NCBI RefSeq assembly: GCF_963931595.1
Contig: NZ_OZ007030.1
Span: forward strand, 2,658,481 to 2,722,480
DNA: 64,000 nucleotides
Source: an uncultured Subdoligranulum sp.
GTDB taxonomy: Bacteria > Bacillota > Clostridia > Oscillospirales > Ruminococcaceae
Direction: 5' to 3'
Below, in pieces: positions 34,590-43,129 of this stretch (its first letter is position 1; each line of letters starts with the position of its first letter). The notes under the pieces were generated by a model. It saw only the letters and a program-made list of their open reading frames with translations. It was not told where the DNA came from and searched no databases. A program made the translations under genes and the position numbers.

Positions 34590-37409
34590 TCAATTTTTCT
34601 TTTTGTTGGTTTCCAGTTCGGCGACTTTTTTCTGGTACATCTTCATCAGTTCAGCCACACAAGAGCTTTCCGTCATGGTCTTTACATCGAATCCGTATGC
34701 CTGCATCACGGCACGGTCATTGTTCTGGTGTGCCTTGCGCAGTTCCGGCGGCATCAAATCATCATCGTACAAGTCCGCTAAACTGCAATTCGAATAGAGA
34801 GCGCGAGCGTCAAGAATTGCCTGGGCTGTCTGCTCGATTTTAGCCTTTTGCGCGTCGGTAGGAGTGGGCCAAGGGAAATTATTATAGACTATGTCATTAG
34901 AATATCTATAATCGCTTTTAATTCGCCCACAAACAGTTTTTACCCAAGCCATGTGTACGTTAGAAATCATAATTCCAAAATGATATTTGGTCGCCTGTGG
35001 CAACATAGAATTTGCATCTCCACAGATTACATCATAAGGCATAAATCCAAATGGTATATACTTACGCTTTTCTGATGAATGACGCGGAATAAGAATATAG
35101 GATGTAGTAGGTTGACGCAATTCCATAAACCGAGTCGGGTAATCAGCGTATTTTCGTGTTGCTGCTTTAGACCTGCTCAATCGAAATTTTTTTGTTTCCT
35201 CTATATGATTTCTGAGTAAAGGCAAGTTTTTTATGTCTGCCGGATTATAGACGGGAATCCAAATGCACCAACGTTTTATATTGTGCAGGAACTCTTTTGC
35301 TCCGACAAACGGTCGAAGGTACTTTTGTGCAAGAGGTTCTTTTTGGATAAGTTCTTCATATTCTTCTTGGTCCAATAACAAATTGCCGCCGTCTACAGGG
35401 CTACTTCCTTTTATTACATCTGGCACATCGCAAAGTGGTTTATTTCTACTTTCGACAAAGATATTCGGTGCATTAAGAAGGTACGGATTTATATTATCAG
35501 CCATAATATACCGACTATCGCCACTATATAGTTTCTTTACTTTATTTTCCAATGCACAACTAAACCCAACAATTACACAATGCACATGGGCCTTTAGGCT
35601 TGCTTCACTGTCCCAGCGGAAGGTACGGTATGCAAAATCAATATGAATTCCAAAGCGTTCATACAGCGGTTTCCAAACGCCTGCGACCTGCTCGCCCTGG
35701 GTAATGGAATTGGTCGAAACAAAAGCCGTGCGAATATCGGTATCCTGCATAAGCTTCGCGGCTTTGAAATACCATCCCGCAACATAGTCAATCTTACCGG
35801 CGGTTTTATAGGGGTTCCCCTTCTCGTCCACATAAATGGACAAAATATCCTCTTTCTGGCTCTTACTTTGCAAGGAGTAGCCCACAAACGGCGGATTGCC
35901 CATGATATAGTTCAGCCGGGTCTTGGGCACAACTTCTTCCCAATCCATCCGCAGGGCGTTGCCTTCCACAATATAGGCGTTGGTTTTTAGGGGCAGGAAC
36001 TCCAGCGGCACCAGAAGGATTTTCTCGGTTTCCTTCATCATCTGGCTTTCGGCAATCCAGAGTGCCGTCTTGGCGACCGTCACCGCGAAGTCATTGATTT
36101 CGATGCCGTAAAATTGGGAAATGGAAACCTGTATCGGGCTTTCGCTGGCTGAATACATAGCCATCTGACCGTGCAGCAGTTCCAACAGAACCCGGTTTTC
36201 CAAACGACGCAAACTCAGATAAGTTTCCGTCAGGAAGTTGCCAGAACCACACGCCGGGTCCAGAAAAGTCAGGGATGCCAGCTTGCGCTGGTAGGCTTTC
36301 AGCTTGGCCATCTTGGTGCGGTCCACCGCAATGGCACAGATTTCGTCCAGTTCCCCTTTCAAATCATCCAGAAACAGAGGGTCTATTACCTTGTGAATAT
36401 TCTCGATGCTGGTATAGTGCATACCCCCGCTGCGGCGTGTTTCAGGGTTCAAGGTGCTTTCAAAGACAGCCCCAAAAATGGTGGGACTGATTTCCGACCA
36501 GTTGAAATCTTCACTGGCCTTTACCAGAAGCAGATTTCGAATCTCATCGGTAAAGGGGGGAATCTCGATATCTTCATCCGAGAAAAGTCCACCGTTCACA
36601 TAGGGGAAAGCAGCCAGTTCCGGGTTATCGTCCTTGAGATAGGGGTCCCGGTCTTCCGGCTTGGTGTCCAGCACCCGGAACAGCTCCAACACTGCTTTGC
36701 GCATACTGCGTGTATCAAAAGCAGACAGATAATCATGGAACATCCCATGGTGGCCGAAAATACCGGCATCCTCGGCATACAGGCAAAAGACCAGGCGCAC
36801 GCACAGTTTGTTCAGACTTTTCAAGGCTCGTTCGCTTTCCGGATCTGCATACTGTTTCAAGAAAGCATCGTACAACAGTCCGACAATCTCACCGGCGGCA
36901 ATGGAAACTTCCATCTCCCGTTTCAGATGCTCATTGCCGGAATCTACCAGAAATTGCAGCCGATAGGCTTCGCTTTCCAGGTTTTCCAGCTTGATAACCT
37001 CCGGCTCCCCCTGGGGGCGTTCCATATCATACACATAAAAGGTGCTGAAATTGCAGGTGATGACCCAGCGCGGATGTTTGGACAACGGCAATTCGGTAAT
37101 ATACCGCTTGGCCTGTTGGAACGGCGACAGATAGGAACCGTCCGACTGACGGATTCCTTTCTTCATATCCTTGTCCAGTGCTTTTTGCTCAATCAGTACG
37201 CGAGTGGATGGAATATAACCATCAATAAAACTGGTGTGGTCCAGATGGACCTGGTCCTCAAATTCAATAAACTGTTCCGGATGCTCCACGCCGTAAACAT
37301 CCCGAAGCAAAGAAAGCCAGAAAGGTTGACTTTCGCCTTTTTCATAGCCTTTTCCCTTCCAGTATTCGGCAAACTCTTTTGCTGCTTTCTTCTGTTGTGC
37401 ATCCGTCAT
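34590..37409 (-). CDS. MmeI-like fused restriction endonuclease-adenine methyltransferase (Type IIG/IIL)
   Basis: 939 residues from the ATG at 37409, 8 bases after GAGG; MmeI itself is 919. The N-terminal nuclease motif is D63...E74-Q-K76 (FIDGYIPSTRVLIEQKAL), close to MmeI D-x9-E-x-K. After a helical connector comes the gamma-class N6-adenine methylase: motif I DPACGSGNFLTETYLSLRRLEN and motif IV NPPFVGYS. The C-terminal ~300 residues should be the target-recognition domain (GAKEFLHN, YILIPRHSSEKRKYIP). A single polypeptide both cuts and methylates, so no partner is needed. It is AT-richer than flanking core genes and sits between two truncated genes beside a tRNA. Confidence 0.93.
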   Translation of the reverse strand: MTDAQQKKAAKEFAEYWKGKGYEKGESQPFWLSLLRDVYGVEHPEQFIEFEDQVHLDHTSFIDGYIPSTRVLIEQKALDKDMKKGIRQSDGSYLSPFQQAKRYITELPLSKHPRWVITCNFSTFYVYDMERPQGEPEVIKLENLESEAYRLQFLVDSGNEHLKREMEVSIAAGEIVGLLYDAFLKQYADPESERALKSLNKLCVRLVFCLYAEDAGIFGHHGMFHDYLSAFDTRSMRKAVLELFRVLDTKPEDRDPYLKDDNPELAAFPYVNGGLFSDEDIEIPPFTDEIRNLLLVKASEDFNWSEISPTIFGAVFESTLNPETRRSGGMHYTSIENIHKVIDPLFLDDLKGELDEICAIAVDRTKMAKLKAYQRKLASLTFLDPACGSGNFLTETYLSLRRLENRVLLELLHGQMAMYSASESPIQVSISQFYGIEINDFAVTVAKTALWIAESQMMKETEKILLVPLEFLPLKTNAYIVEGNALRMDWEEVVPKTRLNYIMGNPPFVGYSLQSKSQKEDILSIYVDEKGNPYKTAGKIDYVAGWYFKAAKLMQDTDIRTAFVSTNSITQGEQVAGVWKPLYERFGIHIDFAYRTFRWDSEASLKAHVHCVIVGFSCALENKVKKLYSGDSRYIMADNINPYLLNAPNIFVESRNKPLCDVPDVIKGSSPVDGGNLLLDQEEYEELIQKEPLAQKYLRPFVGAKEFLHNIKRWCIWIPVYNPADIKNLPLLRNHIEETKKFRLSRSKAATRKYADYPTRFMELRQPTTSYILIPRHSSEKRKYIPFGFMPYDVICGDANSMLPQATKYHFGIMISNVHMAWVKTVCGRIKSDYRYSNDIVYNNFPWPTPTDAQKAKIEQTAQAILDARALYSNCSLADLYDDDLMPPELRKAHQNNDRAVMQAYGFDVKTMTESSCVAELMKMYQKKVAELETNKKKN

Positions 37410-37442
37410 CCTTTTCACCTCGTAGCACAGTTCTTACGTATC

Positions 37443-37471
37443 ATGATAGCATAAACCGTACCACACAGCAA
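37443..37471 (-). promoter_or_regulatory. Promoter of the MmeI-like gene
   Basis: Minus-strand TTGCTG, 17-base spacer, TATCAT, 34 bases before the start codon and downstream of a terminator. Confidence 0.65.
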
Positions 37472-37497
37472 ATAGAAACGAATCCACTTTATGATGA

Positions 37498-37525
37498 AAA
37501 AAGAGCAGGTTCCCACGGTACCTGC
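37498..37525 (-). terminator. Terminator after the FtsK-like remnant
   Basis: Minus-strand GCAGGT / ACCTGC stem followed by TCTTTTTT. It separates the remnant from the MmeI-like gene. Confidence 0.75.
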
Positions 37526-37546
37526 CCTTTGATGTATACATATCAA

Positions 37547-38068
37547 TTATTTATCTTTATCATCCGGCTTGAAGGGGTCCTTGAAATTGAACCCTTGAAA
37601 AAGCGTTCCGTCCGGCATGATGAAGCGCCCCTGTGCATCCTTGGGAATTTCGGTATCCGCTTTACCATCCCCCAAAATGATGGTAGACAAGGTAGCGTCT
37701 GCTTTTCCACAAATACGGATATCCATATTGTTTTTAATCTGACCATTCAGAATATTGGCGTCCGGGCGCTGGGTTGCCAAAAACAAATGGATGCCAAAAG
37801 CACGTCCCTGCCGGGCAATCGTCGAAAGATAGCTTTCGATATTTTCTTTGCGTTCTTTGGTCTTTCCGGCCTTATCCAGCATTTCCGCAACCTCGTCGCA
37901 CGCTACAACAATTCTTGGAAACTCCCGGTTCACCTTTTCCCTGTACTCCGGAAGGCTGCGCACATCGTGAGCCAGATAGTCCTTTTTGCGACGTTCCAGT
38001 TCTTCAACAACAGACGACAACTCCGCCAGTGTATCCTTGTCCTTCTCAACGACACGAACGCCGTGCCG
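37547..38068 (-). pseudogene. FtsK/SpoIIIE-type DNA-translocase fragment, 5' truncated
   Basis: About 170 residues of the C-terminal half of an FtsK-type motor: PRIVVACDEVAEMLDKAGK (Walker B), then STIARQGRAFGIHLFLATQRPD, IKNNMDIRICGK and ILGDGKADTEIP. The Walker A half is missing. The frame continues upstream (VVEKDKDTLAEL) and stops at a TAG near 38066, where core DNA begins. The possible TTG start at 38020 has no clear ribosome binding site. It probably derives from a conjugative coupling/TcpA-like protein of the inserted element. Confidence 0.82.
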
Positions 38069-38227
38069 CTATGCTGCGAATGCTTTTCATCTTGATCTTC
38101 TCCTCTTTCCTTTGCGCTTTTTTCCATTATAGCACGGCCGGGCGGCGGCTTCCATCCCCCTGCCGGTTGATTCCGCACCGCGCCACGGTATATAATAGAG
38201 AAAAATCCCGCAAAGGACATTTTTTCC

Positions 38228-39262
38228 ATGAATCTGACTGTTTCGGGTCCGGGGCGCATCGCCGCCCTGGACATTGCCCGGGGCTTTGCCATTCTGGCGG
38301 TGGTGGCCTCCCATGCCCAGCTGCTGTGGGCTCCCGCGGCGCCCTGGATCTATGAATTCTATGTGCCCCTCTTCTTTGTGCTGGCGGGGTATCTGGCCTC
38401 GGCCAGCCGTCCGCTCCAGCGGCTGGGACGGATGGTGCGGCAGTATTTTACCGTCTGCGCCGTGCTGTTCGTGATCTGGTTCGTGCTCTATCCCCTGCGG
38501 GGCGAGGACACCGACCTGATCGGCCGGGCGGTGTTCAGCGTGGTGTACGGCCGGTTCTACGACCCCGCCAACCCGGTGCTGGTGAACTGTCTGTGGGCCG
38601 GGCAGCTGTGGTTCCTGACCCTGTTGGTGACGGCCACGGCGCTGTTCTACCTGGTCCGGCGGCTGCTGGGCCCGCCCTGGCGGCTGGCGGTGGCGCTGGT
38701 CGTGCTGCTGGCGGCCGCCCAGCTGCTGCGCGCCACCCCCGTGCTGCTGCCCTGGTGTCTGGACACCGCACCCATGGGCGCCGCCTATATGCTGATGGGC
38801 CATGCCCTGGCCGGGCTGGATTTTGCCCGGCAGCCGTTCCAGCCACGGCAGCTGCCGCTGCTGATCGTCTGTGCAGTGGCGTACATTCAGCGCCACGACA
38901 CCTACGACCTGAATCTGCGGGTCTACGGCCGGTACGCGGACTGGCGGGGGACGGTATCCTTTTTCCTGGCCGGGACCGCCGGCACCGTGCTGTGCATTGC
39001 GGTCTGCGCCCTGCTGGCCAGGGTGCCGCTGGTGAGCACCGTATTGCAGGCCGCGGGACGCCACAGCATGGAGATCTTCTGCTGGCATATCTTCGGGCTG
39101 TGGGTGCTGGATTCGGTCTGGATGCGCCTGCCCGACGCCTTCCCCGCCGATGCCCCTGCCGCACGACTGCTTTTCGCCCTGCTGGCACTGGTGGGAATAC
39201 CCCTCGTTTGTTCCTTTGTTCCTTCTTTGCAAAGAAGGAACCGAAGAAACTCTAAACAATAA
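38228..39262 (+). CDS. Acyltransferase-3 family membrane protein
   Basis: 344 residues with about ten hydrophobic helices. RIAALDIARGFAILAVVASHA and EFYVPLFFVLAGY are the OafA/NodX-type signatures; the early His is the catalytic candidate. It likely O-acetylates a surface glycan. The last ~20 residues (FVPSLQRRNRRNSKQ) are encoded by a CTTTGCAAAG palindrome repeat (39218-39241), so the natural C-terminus has been replaced or extended. The gene lies between the MmeI island and jag. Confidence 0.88.
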   Translation: MNLTVSGPGRIAALDIARGFAILAVVASHAQLLWAPAAPWIYEFYVPLFFVLAGYLASASRPLQRLGRMVRQYFTVCAVLFVIWFVLYPLRGEDTDLIGRAVFSVVYGRFYDPANPVLVNCLWAGQLWFLTLLVTATALFYLVRRLLGPPWRLAVALVVLLAAAQLLRATPVLLPWCLDTAPMGAAYMLMGHALAGLDFARQPFQPRQLPLLIVCAVAYIQRHDTYDLNLRVYGRYADWRGTVSFFLAGTAGTVLCIAVCALLARVPLVSTVLQAAGRHSMEIFCWHIFGLWVLDSVWMRLPDAFPADAPAARLLFALLALVGIPLVCSFVPSLQRRNRRNSKQ

Positions 39263-39327
39263 CCCCCCATGACTGTGATGTTCCCGGTTTGTTCTTTCCT
39301 GGGAGAGGGAGCCAAAGTACCTCCAAT

Positions 39328-39409
39328 AAAACTACCCCGCAGGGTTTTCACCCTGCGGGGTAGTTTTGGTTGAAAGTTCTTTTGGTTCTTTTCTTTCTAA
39401 GAAAAGAAC
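39328..39409. terminator. Bidirectional terminator plus inverted palindrome, acyltransferase/jag
   Basis: Stem ACTACCCCGCAGGG / CCCTGCGGGGTAGT (39328-39366) flanked by A and T runs. A palindrome variant (39385-39409, GTTCTTTTCTT / AAGAAAAGAAC) is preceded by GAAAGTTCTTTTGG, the mirror image of the cassette tail at 39218. Confidence 0.85.
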
Positions 39410-39425
39410 AGAACCCGCGCAACCA

Positions 39426-40505
39426 TCACAGCTCGATCTTGCCGAAGGCGAAGTCGTCGCCGTCATGGATATGTTCAGCCGGCTTGGGTGCCATGGGCTG
39501 GGCGTTGGGATCCCGGGGCGCATCGGCAAACTCGCGGCCCGGCACACTGGACCGGGGCCCGCCGTACCGGCTTCCGCCTTCCCGGCGCGGTCCGCGTCCG
39601 CCGCGACCACTGCGTCCGCCGTCCCGACGGGGTCCGCGTCCACCATCCCGGCGTCCACGTCCACCGCGGCCGCCACGGGCATTCCGGGCGTTGTCCCGGT
39701 CCGGCAGGTTGCTGGCGTTGGGATCGGTGGAATAAATCACCACGCGGCGGCTGGGCCCTTCGCCCTTGCTCTCGCTGCGCACACCCTCGATGTCCGCCAC
39801 CGCCGTGTGAATGATATGCCGCTCATAGGGGTTCATGGGCTCCATCTCATAATAGCAGCCCGTGCGGATGACCCGGTCGGCGATCCGCTTGGCCAGCGCC
39901 GTCAGGTCGTCCTCCCGCTTGTCGCGGTAACCGCCCACGTCCAGGCCCAGCTTCACGTAGGGACCCTCCATCCGGTTCACCACCAGGCTCGCCAGGTAGG
40001 AAAGGCTCTCCATCGTCTCGCCCCGGCGCCCGATCAGCGCGCCCATGTGGCTGCCGCTCACCCGCAGAATGGTGGCTTCGCCCTTCTTCAGCGCCGAGAA
40101 GGTGAAATCCTCCACCCCCATCAGCTTGAAAATCGGCGTCAGGTACTCCACCGCCGCCTGCAGCCGCGGGTCGGCATCGATGTCCAGCGCCTCTTCCGCC
40201 GCCGTGTCCGCCTCCTGGACGGGCTCAGCGGCCTCCTGGGCGGCTTCTTCGGCCGGGGCTGGGGTCTCTTCCACCGGGGCCTCCACGGCCTCCACAGGGG
40301 CCGGTGCGGCGGTCTCGGGCGCCGTGTCCTCCGGCTCCTCCACCTTCACCCGCACCTTCGCAGGGATCACCTTGAACAGTTTGCGGGCAGGGAATTCCAG
40401 GACTTCATAGCTCACGTTCAGATCGTCACGATCCACGCCCAGCGCTTCGCAGGCCGCCGCTACGGCGTCCTCTACGGTGCGGGCACTCATCTCAATGGTG
40501 CGCAT
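39426..40505 (-). CDS. khpB: RNA-binding protein KhpB (Jag/EloR) with an Arg-Gly-rich tail
   Basis: 359 residues. Jag-N domain (1-55), a long Glu/Ala/Pro linker (55-120), a KH domain with GALIGRRGETMESL, and an R3H domain with NPYERHIIHTAV and SKGEGPSRRVVIYS. Beyond the normal end is an ~80-residue tail of RGG/GGRG repeats then an acidic end. KhpB with KhpA binds RNAs controlling elongation and division. It is the last gene of the rpmH-rnpA-yidD-yidC-jag run, 15 bases after yidC. Confidence 0.94.
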   Translation of the reverse strand: MRTIEMSARTVEDAVAAACEALGVDRDDLNVSYEVLEFPARKLFKVIPAKVRVKVEEPEDTAPETAAPAPVEAVEAPVEETPAPAEEAAQEAAEPVQEADTAAEEALDIDADPRLQAAVEYLTPIFKLMGVEDFTFSALKKGEATILRVSGSHMGALIGRRGETMESLSYLASLVVNRMEGPYVKLGLDVGGYRDKREDDLTALAKRIADRVIRTGCYYEMEPMNPYERHIIHTAVADIEGVRSESKGEGPSRRVVIYSTDPNASNLPDRDNARNARGGRGGRGRRDGGRGPRRDGGRSGRGGRGPRREGGSRYGGPRSSVPGREFADAPRDPNAQPMAPKPAEHIHDGDDFAFGKIEL

Positions 40506-40520
40506 GATTCTCCCTCCTTG

Positions 40521-41540
40521 TTATTTCTGCAACGGTGTGGTCCGTTCATCCTTGTACAGCTCGGCTTCCCGCTTGCGCGCCAGCTCCAGACGCAGCTTGT
40601 TCGCCTCGCTGCCGGTCACTTCCTTGGTCACGGTCTGGCCGTTCTCCTCGATGGTCATCGTCTTTTTCTTCTTCTTCTCGGCACGCTTGGCCGCCAGTTC
40701 CGCCTCATACTGGGCCTTGAACTTCTCGGGGCTGTAGATCTTGTAGGTTACAAAGCTCTGCAGGATCTGGAACAGGTTGGACACACCGTAGTACAGCGAG
40801 AAACCGACCGGCGCATTGAAGCAGAAGGAAACGAACATCAGGTTCATCACCCACATCATGACCTTCATGCTGGTCTGCATCTGGTTGCCCATGCCGGACA
40901 GTTTCTGGGTGAAGAAATAGCTCAGCAGCATGGTCACGGCGGCAATGATGGGGAAGATGGCGATGGGCGTCACATGGAAGCCGGGGATATCGCACATATC
41001 CATGCCGAAGAAGGAGGTGTTGAAGTTCTGGATCTCGGTGACCACGCTGGCCGGGATGATGTCGGGGCTGATGGGGGCACCCTGATGGATGGCCTGGATC
41101 AGCGAGGTCTGCATGGTGGCGGCGTTGGCGGTGGCCAGCCCCAGGGCCTCACAGGCCTGGCGCACGGCGGCGTCGGAGACACCGAAGATGTAGTGCACCG
41201 GATAGTACACGACACCCAGGAAACCGAACAGCACCAGCATGGTCAGCAGCATGGGCAGACAGCCGGCCATGGGATTGAACCCGTGTTCCTGCTGCAGCTT
41301 CATCAGCTCTTCCTGCTGCTTCTGGGGGTTGTTTTTGTATTTCTGCTGGATTTCATTCATCAGCGGCTGGAACACCGACATCTTGGCCATGGATTTCTGC
41401 TGGTGAATCGCCAGCGGAAAAAGCAGCAGCTTCAGAATGATGGTGGCGACTACCATCGTCGCCGCGTAGTTGCCGATGAGGTTGTACAGAACCTTCACCA
41501 GCGGGCCAATCAGGATGGCCAGGAAGTAGAGAATTTGCAT
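40521..41540 (-). CDS. yidC: Membrane protein insertase YidC (Oxa1 family)
   Basis: 339 residues; five-helix form of Gram-positive bacteria, without the large periplasmic domain. ATIILKLLLFPLAIHQQKSM contains a Lys at the conserved positively charged groove position. The cytoplasmic hairpin QQKYKNNPQKQQEELMKL and the CLPMLL helix follow, with a basic C-terminal tail (AAKRAEKKKKKTM). It inserts membrane proteins with or without SecYEG. A ~320-base repeat-filled gap separates it from yidD. Confidence 0.95.
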   Translation of the reverse strand: MQILYFLAILIGPLVKVLYNLIGNYAATMVVATIILKLLLFPLAIHQQKSMAKMSVFQPLMNEIQQKYKNNPQKQQEELMKLQQEHGFNPMAGCLPMLLTMLVLFGFLGVVYYPVHYIFGVSDAAVRQACEALGLATANAATMQTSLIQAIHQGAPISPDIIPASVVTEIQNFNTSFFGMDMCDIPGFHVTPIAIFPIIAAVTMLLSYFFTQKLSGMGNQMQTSMKVMMWVMNLMFVSFCFNAPVGFSLYYGVSNLFQILQSFVTYKIYSPEKFKAQYEAELAAKRAEKKKKKTMTIEENGQTVTKEVTGSEANKLRLELARKREAELYKDERTTPLQK

Positions 41541-41642
41541 AGCTTGTCCATTCTGCCCCGGCTGCGCCCGGAAGCGTGTATTTTAAAGTAGGTCTTTGCC
41601 GCGCAGCGCAAAGACATGAGAAGCATAAGAAACGGGTTTATT

Positions 41643-41838
41643 CCTACTTTCTTTGCAAAGAAAGTAGGCAAAGAAACTCTGACATAATAGTCCGGGAAGT
41701 ATGCGTTCCCGTAAGGCGGACGGCATCCCGGGCCTTGGGTATCTGTTTTTCCGGCGGCTGTAGGGCGGGGTCTTGACCCCGCCGGAACATTGGGCGGCCA
41801 CCGCAAAACCCCGCGGCGGGGAAGAATCCCCACCCTAC
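41643..41838. repeat. Composite repeat, copy 2, between yidD and yidC
   Basis: CTTTGCAAAG palindrome at 41643-41668, CAAAGAAACTC, spacer with GTCCGGGAAG and CTTGGGTATC words, then REPs at 41760-41783 and 41815-41838 (inverted). The same order as the copy at 23883. It splits an operon that is normally contiguous; no gene is seen in 41541-41861. Confidence 0.85.
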
Positions 41839-41861
41839 AAGATACCCGCAAAAGGTCCGCC

Positions 41862-42116
41862 TCACCCCCGGGTGAGTTTCCGTTTTTCATTGACCCATCG
41901 TCCCTTTTCGGGCACCGGGTCGAAGCCGAACTTGCACAGGGGATTGCAGCGCAGCAGCCGCCAGACCGTCAGGAGCAGGCCCTTCACAAGTCCGTGGACG
42001 GCCAGCGCCTGCATGGCGTATTCGCTGCAGGTGGGTATGAACCGGCAGTGATGCCCCAGATGCGGGCTGATATATTTTTTGTAGCCGCGCAGCAGCGCGA
42101 TGAGCAGCCGGGTCAT
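41862..42116 (-). CDS. yidD: Membrane protein insertion efficiency factor YidD
   Basis: 84 residues. [27 protein letters not shown] is the YidD signature, followed by [12 protein letters not shown]. It overlaps rnpA by 4 bases (translational coupling), as is usual. Confidence 0.95.
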   Translation of the reverse strand: MTRLLIALLRGYKKYISPHLGHHCRFIPTCSEYAMQALAVHGLVKGLLLTVWRLLRCNPLCKFGFDPVPEKGRWVNEKRKLTRG

Positions 42117-42481
42117 TGGGGATTTTCCACCGGCTGGGCGGGCTTGGCCAGGTCGGGCAGGCCCGCCTTGGCAAAGAGTTTGCCCAGCGTCTTGCTCAGC
42201 TGGGTGCTCTTCAGGTGGGGGGTCTGACCGCGCGCTACCAGTATTATATCATATCCGCCGATATTTTGCGAGAGATGTTCGCTCAGTGCGGCCCGCATCA
42301 CGCGGCGGCAGCGGTTGCGCTGTACGGCATGGCCCACCTTCTTGGTGGCGGTCAGCCCGATGCGGGTATACCCCAGCCGGTTTTTCGCCACGTAGAGCAC
42401 CACATGGGGATGCACGTAGCTCTTGCCGCGGCCGTACACGCGGTTATATTGCCAGTTTTTGTTCAAGGTGCGGTAACGCAT
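42113..42481 (-). CDS. rnpA: Ribonuclease P protein component
   Basis: 122 residues from the ATG at 42481 (MRYRTLNKN). The RNR motif region [21 protein letters not shown] is intact. It assists RNase P RNA in 5' maturation of tRNAs. Cotranscribed after rpmH, with an attenuating hairpin between. Confidence 0.95.
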   Translation of the reverse strand: MRYRTLNKNWQYNRVYGRGKSYVHPHVVLYVAKNRLGYTRIGLTATKKVGHAVQRNRCRRVMRAALSEHLSQNIGGYDIILVARGQTPHLKSTQLSKTLGKLFAKAGLPDLAKPAQPVENPQ

Positions 42482-42557
42482 GGGCAAAACTCCACAAAAC
42501 GATTCACGAGGGGCCGGCACCAACCTGCGGGCCTGTTCCCCTCTTTGTTGTCGTTCG

Positions 42558-42593
42558 AAAAAAGGGCTGCTGACCCAGTTGCCAGCAACCCTT
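42558..42593 (-). terminator. Attenuator-like hairpin between rpmH and rnpA
   Basis: Minus-strand GGGTTGCTG / CAGCAGCCC stem followed by TTTTTT. It should reduce read-through so that L34 is made in excess of RnpA. Confidence 0.75.
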
Positions 42594-42614
42594 TACTTCC
42601 TTCATTTCCAAAGA

Positions 42615-42749
42615 TCAGACCGTCAGGCTCTTGCGACCCTTGGCACGACGACGGGCCAGGACCTTGCGGCCGTTCTTGGTGCTCATGCGCTGCAGGAAAC
42701 CATGCACGCGGCTGCGCTGACGCTTCTTGGGCTGGAAAGTACGCTTCAT
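42615..42749 (-). CDS. rpmH: 50S ribosomal protein L34
   Basis: 44 residues: starts [18 protein letters not shown] and ends with [12 protein letters not shown] then TV. AGGAGG precedes the ATG. A universal marker of the origin region. Confidence 0.98.
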   Translation of the reverse strand: MKRTFQPKKRQRSRVHGFLQRMSTKNGRKVLARRRAKGRKSLTV

Positions 42750-42830
42750 TTTTCATTCCTCCTGTTGAATTCCCGGTATGGGCGGTTGGTTCAGGGCTTT
42801 GCCCATACAGGGGCAGCCTTGCAGTCTTAG

Positions 42831-42860
42831 ATTATACGCGATAACGGCAGCATTTGTCAA
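42831..42860 (-). promoter_or_regulatory. Promoter of rpmH
   Basis: Minus-strand TTGACA, 18-base spacer, TATAAT; expected to be strong. Confidence 0.85.
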
Positions 42861-42987
42861 TAGTTTTGGGGATAAATTTTTCGTTCCGCCGTACAGTTGT
42901 GGCCCCCGAAATCCATACCCCCATATTTAGTGGCTTCCTTTGCCGTGAACGTCACCAAAAAAGTTCCTACTTTATTATAATAGGGTG

Positions 42988-43016
42988 TTGTTTTGAACCC
43001 CCTTTTGTGGTATACT
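42988..43016 (+). promoter_or_regulatory. Promoter of dnaA
   Basis: TTGTTT, 17-base spacer, TATACT, leaving a leader of about 110 bases. A second TATAAT (42976-42981) is an alternative. I see no clear DnaA-box cluster in this rpmH-dnaA gap. Confidence 0.65.
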
Positions 43017-43129
43017 GTATGTAGTGTTTTTGCGCCCTTCATGAAGCCAGGACGCCCTGCAAATTTTTGTTTGCACCGCGCTGCGCTCAGGGCGCGATTT
43101 TTAACAGGAAGTGGGGAGTATCGTAAGTC

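Noticed and set aside
36171..37454. Plus-strand ORF opposite the MmeI-like gene
   Set aside because: Antisense to conserved nuclease and methylase motifs; no independent signal.
37547..38068. FtsK-like gene as an active partner of the MmeI-like enzyme
   Set aside because: The Walker A half is missing and a terminator separates the two genes, so it is treated as a remnant.
39366..41591. Long plus-strand ORF opposite jag and yidC, rich in His and Gly
   Set aside because: Antisense shadow of khpB and yidC; no ribosome binding site or recognisable domain.
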